The position numbers were made by a program, and so were the translations under genes. 39,548 bases of DNA, from the NCBI GenBank assembly GCA_017962665.1, contig JAGCUU010000010.1, positions 1 through 39,548 of the forward strand. Reading direction: 5' to 3'. The DNA is from Bacteroidales bacterium. GTDB taxonomy: Bacteria; Bacteroidota; Bacteroidia; Bacteroidales; P3. Position 1 is the stretch's first letter. Each line of letters begins with the position of its first letter. Positions 16,998-25,700 of this stretch are shown here, one piece after another. The notes beneath the pieces were generated by a model. The model was not told the DNA's origin. It worked only from the letters and a program-made list of their open reading frames with translations, and did no database searches.

Positions 16998-18413
16998 TTA
17001 TTTGCCGAGGAGGTCTTCAAGAGCCACTTCTGCGCTTACAACGCTCATCACAGCCTGAATATAGTTGCTCTGTGCTGTTATGATGTCTGTGCTGGCATTG
17101 GTAACCTCAAGGCTGGAGGCATGGCCGAACTTGAATTTTTCGGCGGTATTGTCGAAAACACGTTTAGTCACGTCGAGGTTGTCTTTCTGTATCTGGTAGG
17201 TCTCTATGGCGTTGACGAGGTCATAGCGTAACTGGTTGTACTGCACCTGCAGACCGTCTTCAGCCTGTTGCTTGCTGTTGAGAACCTCCTGGTAGTCGAT
17301 CTGTGCAGCCTTTATTTTTGCATAGCGCACGCCGCTGCTGAAAAGAGGCAGAGAGAGACTTGCACCTATCATGTTAGGAGGAGTCATATTGAATCCTTGG
17401 TCTTTGCCGAAATAGGTTTTTGCACTGTACTGATAGTAGGCTGAAAGGGTGGGGGTGAAGTCCATCCAGGCCATGGTGACATTGCGTTTGGCTATCTTTT
17501 CATTCTGTTGTAACAACTGGTAGTTGTAGTTATTCTCGATGTTGAATCCTTTCAGTGCCAAATTGCCGAGATAGTTGATGTCGAGGACGTCGTCGAGAGG
17601 TGTAGTGAGGACCAGTTTGCTTTCTACGTCAGCGCCAAGTTGCAGGATGAGAGAGTTGTATAGCATTTGCAGGGAACGGCGGTTAGCGTTGATGCTGTTA
17701 CGCAGAGAGGCGACCTGTACATGTAGTTTGTCGGCGGCAATCTGCTCTGCTGCACCGGCCAATACGCTTTGCTTGGTGGTATACTCCAATCGCTCCATGT
17801 TGGCGAGGCTGGAGTCGAGCAGGCCTACGATATCCTCCATGACCAGGATTGATACATAGACGCTGCGTACCTGTGAGCGTATGGTCTGCTCCGATTGTTT
17901 GTAGCTGATATCGACCATATCCTTGGCTATCTTGTTGAGGATGGTTCCTACAATCTGTGCACCTGTCACGGCTACAGAGGCTGTAATGCTGAAGGTTCCG
18001 CTAGGATTCATGGGAATCACTGTTCCTCCGCTACTTTCCTCGCCGCTCGAAGGTATCGAGATAGGCACGGGGACACCGCCGATAAGGATGGTGTCGGGAA
18101 TCATGGAACTATAACTGCTGCCCCCCATAACCATCTCATATCCGCACATGTTCTGATAGTCGAACCCCGCTTTGACTTGAGGAAGCATGGAGGCGAGTGT
18201 CTGCCATTTGGTGTATTCGGCTTTCTTGACTTCAAGAGAGGCGTTACTAAGGGTGTAGTTGTGCTCTACCGCATATTGTTGAGCATCGGCGAGCGATAGT
18301 TTTAGTGTCGTCGGCTGTTGAGCACCGGCAATGGAAAAGCAGAGGCAGAACATTGATAGCGCCACTGCTGAAAAAAAGTATTTTAAAGAGCTCATCATAT
18401 TATTGATTGTCAT
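16998..18413 (-). CDS. TolC-family outer-membrane efflux channel
   Basis: A 471-residue outer-membrane factor of a tripartite efflux system. The signal peptide ends near CFSIAGAQ (about residue 32). Two repeats follow, each with long alpha-helical, Gln/Ala-rich segments (LSLADAQQYAVEHNYTLSNA, LASLRNSINANRRSLQMLYN, VTNASTDIITAQSNYIQAVM) and intervening beta-strands (LSLPLFSSGVRYAKIKAAQ). The first ATG at 18413 overlaps the tetR stop by 14 nt. Internal ATGs at 18398 and 18395 would remove the overlap and still leave a full signal peptide. It is cotranscribed with the adaptor and pump genes downstream. Confidence 0.93.
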   Translation of the reverse strand: MTINNMMSSLKYFFSAVALSMFCLCFSIAGAQQPTTLKLSLADAQQYAVEHNYTLSNASLEVKKAEYTKWQTLASMLPQVKAGFDYQNMCGYEMVMGGSSYSSMIPDTILIGGVPVPISIPSSGEESSGGTVIPMNPSGTFSITASVAVTGAQIVGTILNKIAKDMVDISYKQSEQTIRSQVRSVYVSILVMEDIVGLLDSSLANMERLEYTTKQSVLAGAAEQIAADKLHVQVASLRNSINANRRSLQMLYNSLILQLGADVESKLVLTTPLDDVLDINYLGNLALKGFNIENNYNYQLLQQNEKIAKRNVTMAWMDFTPTLSAYYQYSAKTYFGKDQGFNMTPPNMIGASLSLPLFSSGVRYAKIKAAQIDYQEVLNSKQQAEDGLQVQYNQLRYDLVNAIETYQIQKDNLDVTKRVFDNTAEKFKFGHASSLEVTNASTDIITAQSNYIQAVMSVVSAEVALEDLLGK

Positions 18414-19035
18414 TTATCATGATTAATTTTTTGAATTCCTTTTCCTTTTTATCGTATCGTTCGATGGCAGGGAGTGAGAGTAGACCGCGTAGATATGTGT
18501 AGCATGTTTCGCCATGAATTTTAGGCATGTCGCCGTTGTTGAGACATCTGTTGTGGCTGCAACTCCTAACGTATAGGTCTATGAGGTCTATTGTTGAGTT
18601 GATGTCAACGCCTTCGCGTAAATCGCCATTCTCCTTGGCTTCTGAAAAAAGCTGTTGAAGCGAACTTTTGAAGAATTCGCTAAAGTTTTTCAGTAGTTTC
18701 TGAGAAAGCTCTGGATGAAATTGCTCGGCATCGTTTAGAATCCTCGAATAGCGGAGATTGTGTTTCGTGGTGCTACGGATGATATATAAAGTAAGCAGAA
18801 AAGGCTCATCGGTTTTCTTGTAGATTTCCATTTTTTCCTTACCTACTTTCTTGTGGACTTCGATAAGGCATTCCATGAGTAGAGCCTCTTTGCTGTCGAA
18901 GGTTTCGTATAGGGTACGTTTTGAGATGTGGATGGCAGAGGCGATGTCGTCCATTGTTACCGCCTTGCATCCCTTTGTGTTGAACAACTGGATGGCTGTT
19001 TCCACAATCTTTCTCTTGTTTTCTTCGCTTATCAT
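18400..19035 (-). CDS. TetR-family transcriptional repressor of the efflux operon
   Basis: A 211-residue dimeric repressor. Residues of about 8-55 form the TetR helix-turn-helix (IVETAIQLFNTKGCKAVTMD, then DIASAIHISKRTLYETFDSK). The rest is the variable all-helical ligand-binding domain. It is the first gene of the tetR-tolC-adaptor-RND-PII-like-membrane-protein operon, an order common for autoregulated efflux systems. A 19-bp palindrome at 19095-19113, between the -7 element and the start codon, is the obvious operator. The leader has GGAGGAATATG-like purines near 19045, but Shine-Dalgarno use is weak in this phylum. The inducer is unknown. Confidence 0.92.
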   Translation of the reverse strand: MISEENKRKIVETAIQLFNTKGCKAVTMDDIASAIHISKRTLYETFDSKEALLMECLIEVHKKVGKEKMEIYKKTDEPFLLTLYIIRSTTKHNLRYSRILNDAEQFHPELSQKLLKNFSEFFKSSLQQLFSEAKENGDLREGVDINSTIDLIDLYVRSCSHNRCLNNGDMPKIHGETCYTYLRGLLSLPAIERYDKKEKEFKKLIMINDNQ

Positions 19036-19094
19036 CGTCGCAATGAAGGAGGAATATGTTCCGTTTTTTGCAGAATTATAATTTATTATTGTAT

Positions 19095-19113
19095 ATACTC
19101 TATAATAGAGTAT
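19095..19113. promoter_or_regulatory. Palindromic operator upstream of tetR
   Basis: ATACTCTAT and ATAGAGTAT are perfect 9-bp inverted arms around one central base. The site lies 17 nt downstream of the -7 element (19130-19137) and about 60 nt before the tetR start, where bound repressor would block transcription. Size and symmetry fit a TetR-family operator. Confidence 0.6.
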
Positions 19114-19129
19114 GTTCTTTTGTGGATTG

Positions 19130-19137
19130 CAAAGATA
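19130..19137 (-). promoter_or_regulatory. -7 element of the tetR-efflux operon
   Basis: TATCTTTG on the minus strand matches TAnnTTTG. The -33 region reads TTA rather than TTG at 19-nt spacing and overlaps the yajC terminator. A weak promoter would suit a repressor-led operon. Confidence 0.55.
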
Positions 19138-19141
19138 TGCA

Positions 19142-19178
19142 AAAAACTCGAAAAACTAATTTGGTTTTTCGAGTTTTT
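19142..19178 (-). terminator. Rho-independent terminator after yajC
   Basis: A 15-bp perfect stem whose inner arms read CTCGAAAAAC and GTTTTTCGAG, flanked by A and T runs, around a 7-nt loop. On the minus strand it is followed by further T residues. It separates the terC-yajC unit from tetR. Because the arms carry A and T runs on both sides, it could act in both directions. Confidence 0.8.
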
Positions 19179-19204
19179 GCATTTTTTAAGATTAAGGTAC
19201 TTGT

Positions 19205-19501
19205 TTACAGATTCTTTCTGTCTGGTTCAGGGATTCTGGTTAGGGTGTTGAGACGCACCTTGATTTGTGTATCTTTGGCAATCTCGACAAGTGCATAGTT
19301 ATCCTTGACGCTGACGATAGTTGCGTGTATACCGCCCGAGGTCATGACTCGGTCGCCTTTCTCCAGGCTTTTACGGTAGGCCTCTTCGGCTTTTGCTTTT
19401 TGTGACTGGGGACGGATTAGGAAAAAGTAAAAAACGACAATCATGGCTGCAATCATGATTCCTGTTTTCCATCCAGTGGAAATGTCTATGAGAATTGGCA
19501 T
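19205..19501 (-). CDS. yajC: Preprotein translocase auxiliary subunit YajC
   Basis: A 98-residue protein with one membrane segment at about residues 13-29 ending in the family signature FYFFLIRPQ, then a helical stretch (AEEAYRKSLEKGDRVMTSGG) and a small beta domain (HATIVSVKDNYALVEI). YajC associates with SecDF at the Sec translocon. It is not flanked here by secDF, tgt or nusB. Instead it follows a TerC-like gene by 29 nt on the same strand and ends in a strong terminator. The identification is firm from the motif, size and topology. Confidence 0.94.
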   Translation of the reverse strand: MPILIDISTGWKTGIMIAAMIVVFYFFLIRPQSQKAKAEEAYRKSLEKGDRVMTSGGIHATIVSVKDNYALVEIAKDTQIKVRLNTLTRIPEPDRKNL

Positions 19502-19530
19502 AGTGGTAATGTTTTGTATGGTTATGGAAA

Positions 19531-20586
19531 TTAAAGAGTTGCTGTATTTGATTTTTTGGGGAATGCGATTGAGAGGAAAATGCTACCGAAAAGGATGCCG
19601 AGGATTACGGCGAGTGAAGCCATGGTGCTCATGTGGAATCCGAAGAATTCTCCAGCAATCATTTTTAGTCCGATAAAGGTCAGCAGGGTGCCGAGTCCGT
19701 AACGCAGCAGCCAGAATTTTTCTGTAACGTCGCTGAGCAGGAAGAAAAGGGACCGGAGTCCCATGATGGCAAAGATATTCGAGAAATAGACTATGTATGA
19801 GTCTGTTGTTACCGAGAAAACGGCGGGAATTGAGTCGACGGCAAAAATAACATCGCTGAACTCTATTACCAGCAGTACCAGAAAGAGAGGCGTGATAAAG
19901 CGTTTACCATCAATGGAGGTGAAGAAGTTGTGTCCGTCAAGGGTGGGGGAGACGCGGAAGTGTTTTGATGCAAAACGAACCATAGGGTGGTTCGCGGTAT
20001 CGATTTTTTCATTTCCTTTGTCACGGAACATCTTGATTCCACTGAAAATAAGTACGGCGCCGAAGATGGCGAGTATCCAGCTCAGTCTTGTGACCAGAGC
20101 ACCGAGAGCGAAGATGAAAATAAAACGCATGATTATGGCGCCGAGGACTCCCCAGAAAAGCACTCGGTGATAGTATTTCTTTTCAATACCGAAACTGACG
20201 AAAATCATGATCATCACAAAGATGTTGTCGATAGAGAGCGATTCCTCGAGGAAGTAACCGGCGAGGTATTGCTCTGTTACTTCGCTGCGATATATGGAGA
20301 GTGCCGCCTCGTATCCGTCAGCGGCTTGTATTTGTGCTAACAGTTGAGGCTGGCTTGACGCATAGGCCAACAGACCATCCATATCATCAATGCCGTGAAT
20401 CCATTCGGCATGGAAAAAAAGCAAGGCTGCCATAGCCATTGCAAGAAAAACCCATATTCCAGTCCATGTAGCGGCCTCTTTTATGCCAATGACATGGTCT
20501 TTCTTGTGAAATACGCCCAAATCGAGGGCAAGCATAATCACAATGAAAATGATAAACACTATGAAAAACAGATATCTCGTTATCAT
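19531..20586 (-). CDS. TerC-family integral membrane protein (Alx-like)
   Basis: A membrane protein of about 351 residues with about nine hydrophobic segments. Family signatures are GIKEAATWTGIWVFLA, FLEESLSIDNIFVMIMIFVS, LFWGVLGAIIMRF, LVLLVIEFSDVIFAVDSIPAVF and SNIFAIMGLRSLFFLL. The acidic residues within membrane segments suit metal-ion transport; Alx/MeeF-type TerC proteins export Mn2+. An ATG 33 nt upstream (20619) lies inside the promoter, so I chose the ATG at 20586. The leader is only about 15-20 nt, too short for the yybP-ykoY manganese riboswitch seen upstream of some relatives. It is cotranscribed with yajC. Confidence 0.92.
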   Translation of the reverse strand: MITRYLFFIVFIIFIVIMLALDLGVFHKKDHVIGIKEAATWTGIWVFLAMAMAALLFFHAEWIHGIDDMDGLLAYASSQPQLLAQIQAADGYEAALSIYRSEVTEQYLAGYFLEESLSIDNIFVMIMIFVSFGIEKKYYHRVLFWGVLGAIIMRFIFIFALGALVTRLSWILAIFGAVLIFSGIKMFRDKGNEKIDTANHPMVRFASKHFRVSPTLDGHNFFTSIDGKRFITPLFLVLLVIEFSDVIFAVDSIPAVFSVTTDSYIVYFSNIFAIMGLRSLFFLLSDVTEKFWLLRYGLGTLLTFIGLKMIAGEFFGFHMSTMASLAVILGILFGSIFLSIAFPKKSNTATL

Positions 20587-20608
20587 ATTTGTGCTAAAAA
20601 TTAGAATG

Positions 20609-20638
20609 CAAAAATACATGAAATAAGATATTTATCAA
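20609..20638 (-). promoter_or_regulatory. Promoter of terC-yajC
   Basis: The minus strand has TTG (20636-20638), a 19-nt spacer and TATTTTTG (20609-20616), a perfect match to the Bacteroidota consensus. This decides the TerC start at 20586 over the ATG at 20619, which overlaps the -7 region. Confidence 0.78.
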
Positions 20639-20728
20639 AATTTTTTTCAATAAAGTGCAATTTATTGCATTTCGGGGCGTTAATCAAAAAAACAGAGTTT
20701 AGAAACGGAATTACTCCACTCTATCATT

Positions 20729-21268
20729 ATGTACGCCCAGTTGTTTGTCAGTTTCTGGAAGATAGGTGCCTTCACTATAGGAGGCGGCTATGTGATGATC
20801 CCTCTTATGGAGCAGGAGTTGGTGGATAGGCGAAAGTGGTTGAGCCGTGAAGATTTTATGGACTACCTCTCGCTTTCGCAGGCTATGCCCGGTGTTTTTG
20901 CCGTAAATATGGCAACATGTATTGGCAAGCGCCTGGGAGGGATGCGCGGGGTTGTTTGTGCTGTCTTGGGCAACATCATGATGCCCATAGCGTTGATACT
21001 GCTGTTGGCGGTTTTTTTTCGTTGTTTTCGTGACAATGTCATCGTGGAGCGTGTCTTTATGGGACTTAGACCTGCCGTGGTGGCATTGATAGCTGCTCCG
21101 GTGTTCCGTATGGCCAAGTCGGCAAAAGTGACATGGAACAACTTCTGGATACCTGTCGTCGCAGCGTTATTGGTATGGCTTTTGGGTGTCTCGCCGGTAT
21201 TGGTGATACTCGCGGCTATATGCGGCGGACTTCTGTATGGTTGGATAACTGCAAAAAAACAAAGTTAA
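20729..21268 (+). CDS. Chromate transporter family protein, first half (ChrA short type)
   Basis: A 179-residue single CHR-domain membrane protein with about five hydrophobic segments. Signatures are FWKIGAFTIGGGYVMIPLME, LSLSQAMPGVFAVNMATCIG and GMRGVVCAVLG. Short CHR proteins work as a pair of unequal halves, and the partner starts 8 nt downstream. The family exports chromate or takes up sulfate-like anions; the physiological substrate in gut-type Bacteroidota is not established. The gene is divergent from terC across a 110-nt spacer containing a short palindrome (TGCAAT/ATTGCA, 20656-20669). Confidence 0.9.
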   Translation: MYAQLFVSFWKIGAFTIGGGYVMIPLMEQELVDRRKWLSREDFMDYLSLSQAMPGVFAVNMATCIGKRLGGMRGVVCAVLGNIMMPIALILLLAVFFRCFRDNVIVERVFMGLRPAVVALIAAPVFRMAKSAKVTWNNFWIPVVAALLVWLLGVSPVLVILAAICGGLLYGWITAKKQS

Positions 21269-21275
21269 TTCATTA

Positions 21276-21851
21276 ATGATACTTCTCGAAATATTCTGGA
21301 CTTTTCTGAAGATAGGCATCTTCACTTTTGGAGGGGGCTACTCTATGGTGGCACTCATACAGAATGAGGTGGTTGAGAAGCATGGTTGGATGAGCGCACA
21401 GGAGTTTACCGATATACTCGCCATAAGCCAGATGACGCCGGGACCTATGGGAATCAATACGGCTACATACGCAGGCTATACTGCTGTGGTCAACAATGGA
21501 TTACCGATGTGGGAAGGTGTAGTCGGGTCGTTACTGGCATCGTTTGCTGTGATATTGCTGCCGGTGGTCGCAATGCTGATAGTGTTCCGTTATCTGTCAA
21601 AGCACAAAGACAATCCTGTGACGGAGGGTATGTTTCGTGTGTTGCGTGTGACTGTCGTGGGGCTAATTGCGGCAGCAGCGTTATTGTTGCTCACCGAGGA
21701 GAGTTTTGGCGTTCCGGGGTTTAACCTCCAGTTTGTGGTAAGTATGGTACTCTTTGCTGCCGTCTTCTGGCTATCCTATCGTCATCGTGTCAGTCCCATT
21801 ATCTTGATCGCAGCCTCCGGCCTTGTCGGCCTGGTCGTCTATTCAATATGA
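21276..21851 (+). CDS. Chromate transporter family protein, second half
   Basis: A 191-residue CHR-domain protein paired with the preceding gene. It shows the same motifs in modified form: FLKIGIFTFGGGYSMVALIQ, LAISQMTPGPMGINTATYAG and VVGSLLASFAVILLP. Five or six hydrophobic segments follow. The two halves probably insert with opposite topology and form one transporter, as described for short-chain CHR pairs. No regulator of the ChrB type is adjacent. Confidence 0.9.
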   Translation: MILLEIFWTFLKIGIFTFGGGYSMVALIQNEVVEKHGWMSAQEFTDILAISQMTPGPMGINTATYAGYTAVVNNGLPMWEGVVGSLLASFAVILLPVVAMLIVFRYLSKHKDNPVTEGMFRVLRVTVVGLIAAAALLLLTEESFGVPGFNLQFVVSMVLFAAVFWLSYRHRVSPIILIAASGLVGLVVYSI

Positions 21852-21932
21852 GCAAACGTTGTTTCCCATTGTTTTGCCCCGTAGTGGCTTTCTTTGTACA
21901 ATGTGACTTGCTCTTGGTTAATTGGAGTTGAT

Positions 21933-22778
21933 TCAGTCGCAGAGGACATAGAGGTCTTCGCGCTGGTTGAGGAAGAGGATTGGGATGCGGAAAGAGTTGA
22001 CTATAGTCCTGTTCTCTTGCACACCAATAAAGAATTCCAGTCCATCTTTTTCCTTGGTGGTCACGGCAATCATCATGCCAAAGTCATTGTCGGCAGAGAA
22101 CCTCAGGGCGTTGATGTCCTGAAAGGTCGATTTTGACTCTATGATATGAGGTTGGAAACTTATGCCTAATTCAGTGTAGAGCTTGTGCAGCTGAGTCATA
22201 TTGGCATACCATTTCTTTTTTAGGAACTCATCTTTGTAGTCGTAGTACAAGACATGCATCCTGCATCCGCCAAAGCGTGGAAGGTAGCTAGACCAGATGA
22301 ATTTATCCTTGCTCTCCTTTTTGAAATCTACAGCCATGGATATGTCGGTGATATCGCCACGGAGTGGTTCCTGGGCAACAAGGAATGCGGTCTTGCATGA
22401 TGAAAAATTCTTCAAAAGCGTTTTTCTGTTCTGAGGGTTGCTCCGTTTGGCTTTTACATCGACCTGGGCGACTATGGCGACGGCTCCAAGCAGTGTCGGG
22501 AGTGCGGTGATGATTTCTGCTGTTTTGCCTTTCAGGACCGCGTATGTGGCCGTTACATCTGATGCGTATTTATGTCCTAAGGGGAGTAACGATTTAAGAT
22601 ACTGTTCGGCCTGTTCGGTGGAGAGCTTGCTGTATCGTGGGTCGCAGATATGGAGTATGATCAGTCCTTTTTGCAAGGTGTAAGCCAGAAAAGTGGCGTA
22701 GGAAAGTACCGTTTCTGTTTTGTCGAAATCGGTGATATAAGCTATAATATATTGGTCTTTTTTTTCTTTCTTGGCCAT
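21933..22778 (-). CDS. Tandem universal stress protein (UspA-like) domain protein
   Basis: A 281-residue cytoplasmic protein. The first half has the UspA pattern: strand YIIAYITDFDKTETVL, helix SYATFLAYTLQKG, strand LIILHICDP, and later a strand in AVAIVAQVD. The second half repeats a diverged copy (CRMHVLYYDYKDEFLKKKWY, ending FRIPILFLNQREDLYVL). The ATP-binding glycine loop of canonical Usp proteins is not clear in either half, so it may be a non-nucleotide-binding type. It begins 4 nt after the stop of the giant secreted protein gene on the same strand, so the two should be cotranscribed. The function is unknown. Confidence 0.72.
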   Translation of the reverse strand: MAKKEKKDQYIIAYITDFDKTETVLSYATFLAYTLQKGLIILHICDPRYSKLSTEQAEQYLKSLLPLGHKYASDVTATYAVLKGKTAEIITALPTLLGAVAIVAQVDVKAKRSNPQNRKTLLKNFSSCKTAFLVAQEPLRGDITDISMAVDFKKESKDKFIWSSYLPRFGGCRMHVLYYDYKDEFLKKKWYANMTQLHKLYTELGISFQPHIIESKSTFQDINALRFSADNDFGMMIAVTTKEKDGLEFFIGVQENRTIVNSFRIPILFLNQREDLYVLCD

Positions 22779-22782
22779 AGGA

Positions 22783-25700
22783 TTAACGTATTAGTGTTAC
22801 ATCGCCTTTAAACTGTGATACTTGGCCGTCGGCACATTTGATGCTGCAATGATATACGTAAACACCAGGCATGCACCAGTTGTCGTGGAAACGTCCGTCC
22901 CAGCATTTGGTGATGTCGTCACTTTCATAGACTTTCTCCCCCCAGCGTGTAAAGATAACGATATGGAAATCTGTTATCCATTCTCCGGAGAAGCATAACT
23001 GGTCGTTTTTGCCGTCATTGTTTGGTGTGAAGGCATTCGGAATAAACAGGTTTGTCTTGCCACAGTTGACGTTGACGCAAGCCACACGGAGAGAGTCGGT
23101 GTATACGCAACCTATCGAGTCAGTGACGGTGACGATGAAGGTGGTGGTATCCTCAAGGGTTGCCGTTGGATTTGGCGATGATGGGTTGTTGACTTGCTGT
23201 GACGGGCTCCACCAATAGTTGCCCTGTGGTATCTCGGTGACATGAAGGGTGGTGCTTCCGGGACTGAATACATACTCGTCATCGGCCCAGACGTTGATGT
23301 TTGCAAACGAACTCTGGATGCCAATCATGACGCTGTCTTGAATCGTGCATCCATAGCTGTCGGTGACGACGACATATACCATGCCGTTGCATAGTTGATG
23401 AGCCGTTGGACTCTCCTCGCCAGAACTCCACAGGAAGGTGTATGGTGCAGCTCCGCCCGAAACACTTGCTGTGGCTGAGCCGCTGCAATTGTCGGGACAA
23501 CTGTTCTTTATGTCGCTGATGCTGATGCTGATGTCCACATTTTCGAGAATGGTGATGGTGTCGTGGAAAATACATCCATTGCTGTCGCGGACTTGCAGAA
23601 TATAGTCACCGGCGCAGAGGTCGATGCGTGAGGCTGATGTTGAGCTATCGTCGAGCCATAGACGCGAATAGGTGGAGTTGCCTGTAACATTTACGGTGAT
23701 AGTGCCTGTGCAGGACTCCAAGCAATGGATGTGCTGTACGGTGGCGTCGATTGTCGGTGGCTCGGGATCTGTGATTGTGAATGTGTTTGTTACCAAGCAA
23801 CCGTTAGCATCGCGGAACAGCATTGTGTAGGTGCCTTCGCAGAGCTGATGGAAGCAGTCGGAGTTGGTCCATCCGTTGTTCCAATTGTACTGATATGGAG
23901 GTACGGCGAGGGCAGAGGGAACGACGCAGACGCTTCCCATACAGTCGTTCGGGCATATAGGTGATGTGATGATGAGGCTGTCGACCACACGGTAGAGTCT
24001 CACATGGATGCTGTCTGTTTTATAGCATCCACGATCATCAACGACATGCATGTAAAGCCATTGTTGTCCTGTAGGGTCGAAACTATAGTTTCCAGTGCTC
24101 ATATCGCTGTTGAGGGTGTCGGTAAGGTCACGGTTGCTCGACCATTGGTAAGTGATGCTGTTGCCTTCAGCGTAGATGTCCAGGGAGGAAGGAATGGAGC
24201 ATGTCACTGAATCTCCGATAATCTGTGCAGCAGTCTCGCCGATTTCTACAATTTGGGTTACGGTGTCTGAGCATTCGGCATTGGATATTACAAGACGATA
24301 GGTGCCTGGCTGGTTAACCATCGGGTTGGATATAGTGCTGTCGCTTACAGAACCTTGTATCCAATTGTAGTTGCATCCGCTTGAGGGACGGAGACCGATC
24401 TGCAGTGATGTTCCCGGGCAGGTGTACAAGGTGTCCAGATTGAAGTTTCCGAGTCCAAGAACCAGTATCTGATGGCTCATGGTGTCGGAGCTTCGGCATC
24501 CGGCAGGCATAAAGGCTACGAGGGTTACGGTGTAGAATCCTGGAGTGGTATATGTGTGTGTCGGAGATTCTGCGATGGATGTGGTGCCGTCGCCAAAATC
24601 CCAGAGGTAGCTGTCGCCGCGTCCGGTGTTATGGAATGAGATCTGTTGCGGTGCACATCCTGACAGTGGCTGAGTGAATTCCGCAACAGGAAAGTCGTCG
24701 GTGAGGTTGATGCGGAATATGGCATTGTTGCAGTTGTTGCTGTTGTTGTGTTCGCTCCAGGCACCTGTGGTGACAGGAAAATCGTCGTTCTCGCTGCAGC
24801 TGGCGCATACGGCCTGGTATAGTGTGCCAAGACGGTCGAAGCGGCTGGTGCCGCCGTCCACATGGTCGCTTCCGCTGTAGTAGCCTCCCGACGAGGAATG
24901 CAGCTCACCGAAGAATGAGGCATATACAAGGTTGTTGGCATCAATATCAAGTGACATGATATAGAAGTCCTGACCATCTGAGGTGGATTGGTAGGCGTCG
25001 GATGTGATGCTAAGGCCGATGGTGCCTCCGGTGTTCCATGGATAGTTGACGCCGTTCCATGTCAATCCTCTGAAAATGCGTCCCCATCCGCTTAGGTAGA
25101 TGCGGTTACATATATCTACGGCGAAGGCGGTTGGGGAGATATTGGGAGTTCCAGAACCATCGCCGAACACGGTGCTCCATACCAATGAGTCGAGGTTAGG
25201 TTTGAATCGGGCGAGGAACTGGCCGCTGTTGGGTGTGTTGTAGTTTGCGTTGCGTATCAGGGTGCTTCCGGCGGCTTTGGTCTGTCCGAATATGAAGACG
25301 TCGTTGTTTTTGCCGCAGCGCACAAAATAGCTCTGGTCGTAGGTTGACGATCCAAAGAGAGTGCTGCTCATCAATGTGTTGCCGTAATAGGAAATCTTGG
25401 CGACAAAGGCATCGGCACTACCGCCGTTGTAGTAGGTACGGTAAGCACCTTGCGTGGTTGGAAAGTTGTAGGAGTTGGTGCCTCCTGTGACCACTACGTT
25501 GTAGTCCTTGTCGCAGTCGATGGAGTAAACAGCATCGTCTTTAAGGCCACCGAGATAGGTGCTCCATATCATGTTGGAGAGGTTGTAATCTATTTTGAAA
25601 ACCACTCCGTCCTGTCGTCCATGATTGGTAGGCTGTATGCAGTTGGCGGTTGTGGGGAAATCGTTTGATACTGTTGTCGAACCAACATATATATTGTTGA

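Noticed and set aside
20587-20619. Manganese riboswitch (yybP-ykoY) before the TerC-family gene
   Set aside because: The promoter leaves a leader of only about 15-20 nt, far too short for that aptamer.
20656-20669. TGCAAT/ATTGCA short palindrome between terC and the chromate transporter genes
   Set aside because: Only 6-bp arms in AT-rich DNA; too weak to call an operator on its own, although the position is suggestive.
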